Positions 56,010 to 64,000 of a DNA stretch of 64,000 nucleotides are shown here, piece after piece. Position numbers and translations under genes: made by a program. Positions within the stretch are counted from its first letter, which is position 1, and each line of letters begins with the position of its first letter. The stretch covers positions 1 to 64,000 of the forward strand of contig CALYOS010000008.1 of the NCBI GenBank assembly GCA_945267035.1, given 5' to 3'. This stretch comes from an uncultured Neisseriaceae bacterium. Lineage in GTDB: Bacteria; Pseudomonadota; Gammaproteobacteria; Burkholderiales; Neisseriaceae. A model generated the notes under the pieces. That model was not told where the DNA came from and searched no databases. It saw only the letters and a list, made by a program, of their open reading frames with translations.

Positions 56010-56978
56010 CTACAAACCAATAACAATGCCACTCATTCCGGCTGCCTGAATTTTATTCAAATTTTGTACCGCCAGCTCTCTGCTGTTATAGATACTACTG
56101 CGCACCCGAAACAACGTCCCCTTACTGGTCTGACCAGAACTAATATTACTGGTGATGCCAATAGCTGCCAGCTTTTGCTGTACAATTTTTGCCTGTGCTT
56201 CAGTAGTATAAGCTCCGACCTGAATAATTGTCCGTTCTTTCGGCACAGAATTTGTCATAACCGTCTTGGCTACTTTATTGGTTGCTGGAGAAACCATACT
56301 CAGGTTAGCTGCTTTATTCTCCAAAATTTGCTGCGGAGTTAACTTTTTCAGAGAAGGTTTGTTATTTCCTTTAGCAGCATTGGCTTTATTTACTGATTTT
56401 TTAGATCCCGTTTCCGTTTTACCTGCTACAGAAGTAGATGATCTATTTTTATTTTCTTGAACATGATGTTGACCATTAGCATTATCCGGAACATGAGCAA
56501 CAACATTACCAGTTGAAGTTTGTGCGGATGTATTAGAAGTGCTATCAGTGGAGACATTAGCAACAACATTGTGATTATTTTCACCTGAAGTATTACCCGT
56601 AGAATGAACTTGTTGCTGCGTCTGCTGTCCCGATATTTCCGAAGCAGAAGGATTGGGGTAGATAGGTGAGTGTACATTAGCTACAACGGATTGACTAGCG
56701 GATGCAGCGGAAGCATCGGCTGGCAAATTATTCACCAAAATTTCAGGATTTGGATTTACATCTTGTCTAGCTGAAGAAGCAACATGATCATTGCCAGAAT
56801 TAGGCTGACTGGAAGCATTCGTCACCACATCCAATTGCGGAGCAACAACCTGCTTTGCAGATCGATGATTAATCATCGTGACGAGTAAAATAACCGCCAC
56901 CAATACCATAATTAAAGCACCCATCAGACGGCGACGATTACGCCGCTTCAATTGCTCATAATTTTGTTGTGCATTCAT
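56010..56978 (-). CDS. SPOR-domain cell-division-type protein
   Basis: 322-residue bitopic protein. A basic cytoplasmic start (NAQQNYEQLKRRNRRRLMGALIM) leads to one membrane helix (residues ~18-36). A long low-complexity linker follows, rich in Asn, Ser, Thr, Val and Ala. It ends in a C-terminal SPOR domain (about 247-322) with IQVGAYTTEAQAKIVQQKLAAIGI and FRVRSSIYNSRELAVQNLNKI. SPOR domains bind denuded peptidoglycan glycan at division sites. Relatives are FtsN and DedD, and DedD is the better fit because folC and cvpA-purF are its classic E. coli neighbours (folC-dedD-cvpA-purF). Confidence 0.9.
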   Translation of the reverse strand: MNAQQNYEQLKRRNRRRLMGALIMVLVAVILLVTMINHRSAKQVVAPQLDVVTNASSQPNSGNDHVASSARQDVNPNPEILVNNLPADASAASASQSVVANVHSPIYPNPSASEISGQQTQQQVHSTGNTSGENNHNVVANVSTDSTSNTSAQTSTGNVVAHVPDNANGQHHVQENKNRSSTSVAGKTETGSKKSVNKANAAKGNNKPSLKKLTPQQILENKAANLSMVSPATNKVAKTVMTNSVPKERTIIQVGAYTTEAQAKIVQQKLAAIGITSNISSGQTSKGTLFRVRSSIYNSRELAVQNLNKIQAAGMSGIVIGL

Positions 56979-57025
56979 TTATACCAACCTCCTCCGAACT
57001 GAGTGCATTTGTGCATAAATTCCTA

Positions 57026-58327
57026 CTATGTGAGTGATGTTAATATTTCTGCAACGGTATGAAATGATCCAAATATCACAATTCTATCATTTTCACCAGC
57101 CCGTGTTAAAGCAGCTTGATACGCTAGTTGAATATTATCAAAGCTATATACCTGACAACTATTAAATTTTGCAAAATGCATCTGTAGTTGTTTAACATTT
57201 AAACCACGTGACGTAGACAATGACGCAATAAACCATTCATCAAACTGGTCGCGCAAAATCTCCAGTACTGTTTCAATATCCTTATCAGACAACATACTGA
57301 AAACCGCCAGCCTTTTTGCTGCAGTAGGCAAAGCCTGAAGCGATTGTCTTAAAGCACGTGCTGCATGTGGATTATGACCAACATCGACAATCCGCATCGG
57401 TTTACCCGGTAAAACTTCAAACCTACCCGTATGCTTAACCTCAATCAATCCTTGTCTGATCGCCCCTACTTCAACAGGCAATAACTCTTGCAAACAAGCA
57501 AGCACAGTTAACGCGCAAGCCGCATTATTCAACTGAAAACCACCCTGCAAAGCAGGCAGCGGCAAATCAAATTTGTGCTCATGACCAACTAAACCATTAC
57601 TGAATTGTGGCTGAAAACAATACGTCCACATTGATTCAGTACGTTGATTACAAGCAAAATCCTTGCCAAGTATTAATAAATCTGCAAATATTTTCTGTGC
57701 ATAATTATTTAATTTCAATGGGATATACTCTTGTCCCAAAATAGTTGGTCTACCTGAACGCATTACCCCTGCTTTTTCATAAGCAACGTCCTCAATCGTA
57801 TTGCCTAAATACGCCTCATGATCCAAATCTACAGTAGTAATAACCGATACATCAGCATCAAAAATATTCACCGCATCCAACCGTCCACCCAGCCCCACCT
57901 CGAGAACCATCACATCAACCTGTTGCAAATTGAAAATTTGCACCGCAGCTAACGTGTTGAATTCAAAATAAGTCAGAGCCACATCCTGACGAGCTTCCTC
58001 AATGCATGCAAATGCAGAAACAATCTCATCATCACCAACAGCCTGACCATCCACCGCAATTCTTTCATTAAATCGCAATAAATGTGGGCTCGTTAGCGTT
58101 CCTACCCGATATCCTGCTGCATGATAAATTTGAGTTAAATAAGCGCAGACAGAGCCTTTACCATTCGTTCCGGCAACCACAATAACCGGGCAATTAGGAT
58201 GTAAATCCATGCGTTTGCGCACAGACTCCACCCGGTCCAACCCAAGTTCAATCTTGCCGTCAACCATCCCATTTTCCAGATAGTTAAGCCATTGTGATAA
58301 AGAATTAGCACTAAACTTGTTATTCAT
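57026..58327 (-). CDS. folC: Folylpolyglutamate synthase/dihydrofolate synthase FolC
   Basis: 433-residue Mur-ligase-like ATP enzyme that makes dihydrofolate and adds gamma-glutamates to folates. The P-loop GTNGKGSVCAYL is near residue 52. The segments GTLTSPHLLRFNERI, VGLGGRLDAVNIFDADVSVITTVDLDHEAYLGNTIEDVAYEKAGV and VDVGHNPHAARALRQSL (C-terminal domain) are diagnostic. The start codon overlaps the upstream ygfX-like gene by eight bases, and the dedD-like gene follows 47 bases downstream. Confidence 0.95.
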   Translation of the reverse strand: MNNKFSANSLSQWLNYLENGMVDGKIELGLDRVESVRKRMDLHPNCPVIVVAGTNGKGSVCAYLTQIYHAAGYRVGTLTSPHLLRFNERIAVDGQAVGDDEIVSAFACIEEARQDVALTYFEFNTLAAVQIFNLQQVDVMVLEVGLGGRLDAVNIFDADVSVITTVDLDHEAYLGNTIEDVAYEKAGVMRSGRPTILGQEYIPLKLNNYAQKIFADLLILGKDFACNQRTESMWTYCFQPQFSNGLVGHEHKFDLPLPALQGGFQLNNAACALTVLACLQELLPVEVGAIRQGLIEVKHTGRFEVLPGKPMRIVDVGHNPHAARALRQSLQALPTAAKRLAVFSMLSDKDIETVLEILRDQFDEWFIASLSTSRGLNVKQLQMHFAKFNSCQVYSFDNIQLAYQAALTRAGENDRIVIFGSFHTVAEILTSLT

Positions 58328-58814
58328 TGGATGTTTGCTTATCCCTTTGCTTATTTATCTGCATAGACTTACCTACTACATTCCGCCAGAAACTGGATCG
58401 CGCATGTTGCGGCTGACACCAGCGCGCCCAAACCTGTAATCTTCGCCATGACTGCTTATCTGTCATGTCTGGCAACAACACAATTCTTACCTCTCCGTCA
58501 CCAGTACGCCACTTCAACGCCAAAAAACCTCGCCGAACCACACTGTCAGCCAACAACACTGCTGATATCCTTTTAGAATGTTTAGTCAGAGTCAATTGCG
58601 CTTGTAACTCAGCATTAATTGTAATCCGTTTAACTACCGGCTGGCGTAAATGATAAAACGACCAGCATCCACAGCCAAACAGTCCGGCTAACCACCCTAT
58701 CCTTTCCCATCCCGAAAAAAAAAGCATAATGACTGGCAACGTTAGCAAATAAAGCACCACAGCTAATAATTGCAGTTTACGCGAAGGATAAACCCGCACA
58801 ATAAAACCTTGCAT
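58320..58814 (-). CDS. YgfX/CptA-like membrane protein
   Basis: 164-residue protein with two membrane helices near the N-terminus (about 14-35 and 38-56) and a soluble region RGFLALKWRTGDGEVRIVLLPDMTDKQSWRRLQVWARWCQP. The pair of helices and the LLPDxxxxxxWRRLQVW stretch resemble the YgfX family (PF07254), described in E. coli as the CptA toxin component with SdhE/YgfY as partner. No SdhE-like gene lies here, so a toxin role should not be assumed. It overlaps folC by eight bases. Short and moderately conserved, so the family call is only probable. Confidence 0.6.
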   Translation of the reverse strand: MQGFIVRVYPSRKLQLLAVVLYLLTLPVIMLFFSGWERIGWLAGLFGCGCWSFYHLRQPVVKRITINAELQAQLTLTKHSKRISAVLLADSVVRRGFLALKWRTGDGEVRIVLLPDMTDKQSWRRLQVWARWCQPQHARSSFWRNVVGKSMQINKQRDKQTSNE

Positions 58815-58831
58815 CAGCCAATCCTACTCCT

Positions 58832-59182
58832 TTAGTCACCATAAACAGGTGAGATCTCTAAATCTGCATCAATTAAATCAAGCACCATATCATGCACTTC
58901 AACCGTAAAAAAATCCCAAAACCGAGAAAGATCAATTTCCGGCCATACTTTCCGATCAATTTCCCAGCCAGACAATTCAGCTTCAAAAATCTGCCTAAAT
59001 CGTTCGCCGATAAAACCCATTACCTCTTCTGGTGATTCAAATTCCGGTACCAGCAAAGTAGTACAATTACTTTGCAATTGTGGTAAAGTTAAATCAGGCA
59101 TGTCTTCATCAGTGCTTTTCAACCAATCAAGAAAAGATTGTGTCGGTTTCAGCACCACAGCACTACGATCTACAAAATACAT
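58832..59182 (-). CDS. Conserved hypothetical acidic protein
   Basis: 116-residue, strongly acidic soluble protein (for example MPDLTLPQLQSNC, FWDFFTVEVHDMVLDLIDADLEISPVY). No signal peptide or membrane helix is present. The family was not recognised, although similar small proteins appear to be widespread in beta- and gammaproteobacteria. The gene precedes the ygfX-folC string by 17 bases and probably starts that operon. An AGGAATAGTTC-like site lies ahead of the ATG. The function is unknown. Confidence 0.75.
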   Translation of the reverse strand: MYFVDRSAVVLKPTQSFLDWLKSTDEDMPDLTLPQLQSNCTTLLVPEFESPEEVMGFIGERFRQIFEAELSGWEIDRKVWPEIDLSRFWDFFTVEVHDMVLDLIDADLEISPVYGD

Positions 59183-59312
59183 GAACTATTCCTCATCCAA
59201 AAACAATTAAACAACATTATTGTACTGTACAACTTCCATAACGTATATTTCCATTACCCTATACAGAATATAGCCAGAACAACTGGAAAAATCCATAGAG
59301 GAGCAAGCATAG

Positions 59313-60716
59313 ATGTACAGCGACCATCTGCATAAATTTAATCAAATACTGCCATCGAGTAATATTTTAACCGATCCAGATATCACCTCTTCATTCTGCA
59401 CCGACCATCGCAACCGTTACCATGGCGAAGCATTTGCAGTACTCCAGCCAGATAATGTTGACGCCATTCAAAAAATTATGCGCTATTGTCATCAGCATCA
59501 CATACCCGTGACACCTCAAGGTGGCAATACAGGACTATGTGGGGGCGCAACGCCACATAGCAGCATCAGTAAACAAGGCATAATATTGTCACTATCCAAA
59601 CTTAACCGGCTACGAAACCTAAGCTATGATGACAACACCATCACAGTTGAAGCTGGAATGATACTGGCTGATTTACAAACTGAAGCCCGAAACGCTGGTC
59701 TTTACTTCCCCCTTAGTCTTGCTAGTGAAGGTTCCTGTCAAATTGGCGGAAATATTGCCTGTAATGCTGGTGGTGTTAACGTCGTACGCTACGGCACAAC
59801 CCGTGATCTGGTTATCGGACTAGAATATGTATTGCCCACAGGCGAATTAATAAGCCATCTACAACCCTTACACAAAAACACCAGCGGATATGAAATGCGC
59901 CAAATCATCATCGGCAGCGAAGGGACACTCGCCATCATTACCGCAGCTACCCTAAAACTCTTTGCCCAACCCTTAAGCATACTCACAGCTTGGATAGGAA
60001 TCGACACAATTCAGACTGCCATTGATCTGTTACAACGACTCAGAAATCAGTTTAGTGATCGTATTTCCAGCTTCGAGCTAATCAGTAGTCAAGCCCTGAA
60101 ATTGTCTTCATCTTATAGCCAACTACAGCCGCCTACCGAAGCTGCTTGGCATATACTTTTAGAATTGACCGACAGCATTCCCAATCAAAACCTGACAGAT
60201 CCATTAATCAGCGTACTTGAACAGGGGAACTGGTTGAATACAGTTATTGCCCAGTCAGAAACAGAACGAAATCAGCTTTGGAAATTACGTGAAAACATCT
60301 CCGAAGCTCAACGCCATCTTGGCGCCAGCATCAAACATGATATTGCTTTACCCATAGAGTACATAGCGGATTTTGTTGAACACTCACAACAACAGTTACA
60401 GCAAGCATTTCCTCATGCACAAACCATACTGTTTGGTCATTTAGGCGATGGCAGCTTACATTACAACGTCTTCCTAGGCGATACACTAAATAACGACGTC
60501 TATCAACATGAAGACAACATCAACAAAATCGTCTATGAATGCGTTATAAAACATCATGGCACCGTTGCAGCCGAGCATGGAATCGGACAACTGAAAACTC
60601 AATGGATTCCACAAATACGTACCCAGTCAGAAATTAATTGGATGAGAATACAAAAACAAACCCTGGATCCGCATAATATCCTCAACATGGGTAAAGTTCT
60701 GCCTCCCCTACCATGA
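59313..60716 (+). CDS. FAD-linked 2-hydroxyacid dehydrogenase (GlcD/D2HGDH-like)
   Basis: 467-residue FAD flavoprotein of the vanillyl-alcohol oxidase fold. The FAD-binding part has PVTPQGGNTGLCGGATP and SEGSCQIGGNIACNAGGVNVVRYG. The C-terminal FAD-oxidase domain has GHLGDGSLHYNVF, and AEHGIGQLKTQWIPQ is the usual end motif. It is closest in plan to D-2-hydroxyglutarate and D-lactate dehydrogenases (GlcD, D2HGDH). Unlike the large protein at 22.5 kb it has no iron-sulfur part, so it needs another electron acceptor or partner. GAGGAG nine bases ahead supports the ATG. rnhA follows 33 bases later. Confidence 0.88.
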   Translation: MYSDHLHKFNQILPSSNILTDPDITSSFCTDHRNRYHGEAFAVLQPDNVDAIQKIMRYCHQHHIPVTPQGGNTGLCGGATPHSSISKQGIILSLSKLNRLRNLSYDDNTITVEAGMILADLQTEARNAGLYFPLSLASEGSCQIGGNIACNAGGVNVVRYGTTRDLVIGLEYVLPTGELISHLQPLHKNTSGYEMRQIIIGSEGTLAIITAATLKLFAQPLSILTAWIGIDTIQTAIDLLQRLRNQFSDRISSFELISSQALKLSSSYSQLQPPTEAAWHILLELTDSIPNQNLTDPLISVLEQGNWLNTVIAQSETERNQLWKLRENISEAQRHLGASIKHDIALPIEYIADFVEHSQQQLQQAFPHAQTILFGHLGDGSLHYNVFLGDTLNNDVYQHEDNINKIVYECVIKHHGTVAAEHGIGQLKTQWIPQIRTQSEINWMRIQKQTLDPHNILNMGKVLPPLP

Positions 60717-60749
60717 TATAGTAACGTCTTTAAATCAGATGGCCACAAC

Positions 60750-61238
60750 ATGCAAGAAGTAACGCTTTATACAGATGGAGCCTGCAAAGGCAATCCCGGA
60801 ATTGGTGGCTGGGGCGCATTTCTACAATTTGGTATACACAGCAAAGAATTATATGGTGGAGAAGCCAGCACCACCAACAACCGTATGGAACTAACAGCCG
60901 TCATACAAGGACTGGCTGCACTTAAGCGCCCGTGCATCGTGCATATTTATACCGACTCGCAATATGTCAAAAACGGTATGCAGGAATGGATTCATAACTG
61001 GAAAAATCGCGGTTGGAAAACCGCTGCAAAACAGCCGGTAAAAAATGTTGAACTATGGCAAGCACTTGATAAAGAAGTAAACAAACATCAAGTACAATGG
61101 CACTGGGTAAAAGGTCACGCCGGAAACATAGGCAATGAAAAAGCCGACCAACTGGCTAATCGAGGCGTTGAATCATTAGCACAGCAACAAATACAAGCTC
61201 TTCAAACAGACATCATCGATCATGAAAATAATCCATAA
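60750..61238 (+). CDS. rnhA: Ribonuclease HI
   Basis: 162-residue endonuclease that degrades the RNA strand of RNA-DNA hybrids. The catalytic carboxylates are visible: D in [12 protein letters not shown] in [11 protein letters not shown] in [11 protein letters not shown], and D in [11 protein letters not shown]. The basic handle region [12 protein letters not shown] is also present. The length fits the family plus a short C-terminal extension ([17 protein letters not shown]). It lies 33 bases after the dehydrogenase gene and is probably cotranscribed. No good ribosome binding site is visible. Confidence 0.96.
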   Translation: MQEVTLYTDGACKGNPGIGGWGAFLQFGIHSKELYGGEASTTNNRMELTAVIQGLAALKRPCIVHIYTDSQYVKNGMQEWIHNWKNRGWKTAAKQPVKNVELWQALDKEVNKHQVQWHWVKGHAGNIGNEKADQLANRGVESLAQQQIQALQTDIIDHENNP

Positions 61239-61547
61239 ATTTCAACATTAATTATGCTGGACTAAACTTAGTCACATTAGTAGTTACCAAAAATAAAAGA
61301 TAAAAATATTATGCTTATAATCTATTTGAAAATATGCAAACACCAGAGTCAGTTAAACTCATTAAAGCAAATAAAAAAACTTTGAATTGATCACTTTAGA
61401 CATACTAATCACTAAAACTTACCTACATCTTTAAATTCACTACCTTCTTAAACATCCATGAAAAACAATTAGAGAAAAAACTTGATCAAATATTCATAAG
61501 CAAACCAAAAACACCGGCAGTTTAATCAATCCATCTTCAGGCAAAAC
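61239..61547. other. Intergenic region between rnhA and groEL
   Basis: About 310 bases between two converging genes, AT-rich. No gene, repeat or clear terminator for rnhA was found. Confidence 0.5.
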
Positions 61548-61576
61548 AAAACCGGATACCTAAAGTATCCGGTTTT
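61548..61576 (-). terminator. Terminator of groES-groEL
   Basis: AAAACCGGATAC (61548-61559) pairs perfectly with GTATCCGGTTTT (61565-61576), five-base loop. It is followed on the minus strand by TTTT-containing sequence, 28 bases after the groEL stop. Confidence 0.88.
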
Positions 61577-61604
61577 AATCAGCTAAGTAAGCAACTAAGC
61601 AGTA

Positions 61605-63260
<1,656 letters not shown>

Positions 63261-63299
63261 CTAATAATTAAAAATCAATATTTACAATAGTCTAATAAC

Positions 63300-63587
63300 T
63301 TATTCAACAATACCGAAAATGTCTTCTTCGCGCATTACCAGCAGCTCTTCACCATCAACTTTAACAGTCTGACCACTGTATTTGCCAAAAATCACCTTAT
63401 CGCCAACTTTAACATCCAATGCCTGACGATCACCGTTTTCCAACAACTTACCATTGCCCACAGCCAATACCTCACCCATATCCGGTTTTTCAGCGGCTGA
63501 ACCAGGCAATACAATACCAGAAGCAGTTTTCTCTTCTGCTTCCAGACGTTTAACGACAACGCGATCATTTAAAGGACGAATAGTCAT
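63300..63587 (-). CDS. groS: Co-chaperonin GroES (Hsp10)
   Basis: 95-residue co-chaperonin that caps the GroEL chamber. It starts [35 protein letters not shown] with the mobile loop sequence SGIVLPG, and the tail reads [20 protein letters not shown]. It is the first gene of the groES-groEL operon, downstream of a sigma-32-type promoter. Confidence 0.98.
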   Translation of the reverse strand: MTIRPLNDRVVVKRLEAEEKTASGIVLPGSAAEKPDMGEVLAVGNGKLLENGDRQALDVKVGDKVIFGKYSGQTVKVDGEELLVMREEDIFGIVE

Positions 63588-63684
63588 AATATCTTCTCCA
63601 CATCTTCGGTGCCATGAAGCACATAAATTTGGTCAATACAAACCCGCAAAACTTGCAGGACATAAAAAATTGTTTCGGTAAATA

Positions 63685-63715
63685 AAGTAAGGATGGACCA
63701 CCACAATTCAAGGGG
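63685..63715 (-). promoter_or_regulatory. Sigma-32 (heat-shock) promoter of groES-groEL
   Basis: On the minus strand TTTCCCCTTGAA (-35; CCCCTTGAA at 63715-63707) fits the sigma-32 consensus. It is followed after 14 bases by CCTTACTT (63692-63685) as a weaker -10. No CIRCE inverted repeat (TTAGCACTC-type) is present, so HrcA control is unlikely. The transcript would start near 63678, about 90 bases before groES. Confidence 0.7.
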
Positions 63716-64000
63716 AAATCTAATAAATTTTTTCCCTTTTCTTATCAACACTTAGCAAAATTAAAGAAATATTAGACAGTTAGCATCACTTCTTTCAATA
63801 AAACAAAACCTAATTTTCTAGATAATTGAAATAATTGAAACATTGAAGAACTTATGTACAGACAGGCTCAAATCAAACCTAAGCATAAAAAACTGGGCAG
63901 ACAATTGAATAAACAGCGGTTATTCAAATAAAGAGATAAATAAATCATTAAAAACCTTAAACCCTTATGCTATTTCATTCTTGGTATTTGGTATAAAGCA

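Noticed and set aside
58320..58814. Calling the YgfX-like gene a toxin of a toxin-antitoxin pair
   Set aside because: No SdhE/antitoxin-like partner is adjacent, and the gene is embedded in a housekeeping operon, so only family resemblance is reported.

Overview
The window is an AT-rich bacterial chromosome segment, most likely from the Neisseriaceae. The best markers are the three-lipoprotein cluster of a CsgG-like protein, a DUF4810-type protein and GNA1162, two type IV pilins with a KG/F(S,T)LIE processing site, and a quinone-dependent PoxB next to several lactate/2-hydroxyacid dehydrogenase-like genes. The strong AT bias, carboxylate-centred metabolism and lack of sugar-catabolic genes would suit a host-associated relative such as Snodgrassella. 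That genus assignment is an inference, not something the sequence proves. No rRNA, tRNA, CRISPR array, intact insertion sequence or prophage was recognised.

Layout. 1-14.1 kb: poxB; a moxR/DUF58/TgpA-type transglutaminase operon; greB; malic enzyme; a small helix-hairpin-helix protein; mgtA with a structured 5' leader; mutY. 14.1-18.6 kb: two long AT-rich stretches around one small lipoprotein gene. Short open fragments of decayed genes can be read in both stretches, so this is an eroded accessory region. 18.6-34.5 kb: an RNA methyltransferase/pseudouridine synthase pair, the GNA1162 lipoprotein operon, a 1276-residue FAD/iron-sulfur dehydrogenase, a copper module (copA, copZ, divergent cueR), smc and waaA. 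34.7-38.9 kb: two type IV pilin genes, each behind a near-consensus sigma-54 promoter, flanking a LtaS/OpgB-like membrane transferase, then a secreted protein with a zinc-carboxypeptidase-like residue pattern. 39.2-47.4 kb: a catecholate siderophore uptake locus (FepA-type receptor, periplasmic esterase, siderophore-interacting reductase, binding protein, two permeases, ATPase). 47.7-64 kb: hrpA, a lipoprotein phosphatase, a ferritin-like protein, the purF-cvpA-SPOR-folC-ygfX gene string, a GlcD-type dehydrogenase, rnhA and groES-groEL.

How the genes fit together. PoxB, malic enzyme and the two FAD dehydrogenases point to a respiratory cell that oxidises carboxylates and feeds electrons directly to quinone. 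The iron locus has no siderophore biosynthesis genes and looks built to import and hydrolyse enterobactin made by other bacteria. Its binding protein keeps the His and Tyr iron ligands, at the same spacing, that I recall from Campylobacter CeuE.

Most interesting observations: mutually exclusive hairpins and an upstream small ORF in the mgtA leader; paired sigma-54 promoters on the pilin genes; the CeuE-like siderophore system; a possible pilin-modifying transferase; an uncharacterised M14-like secreted protein; and the eroded islands.
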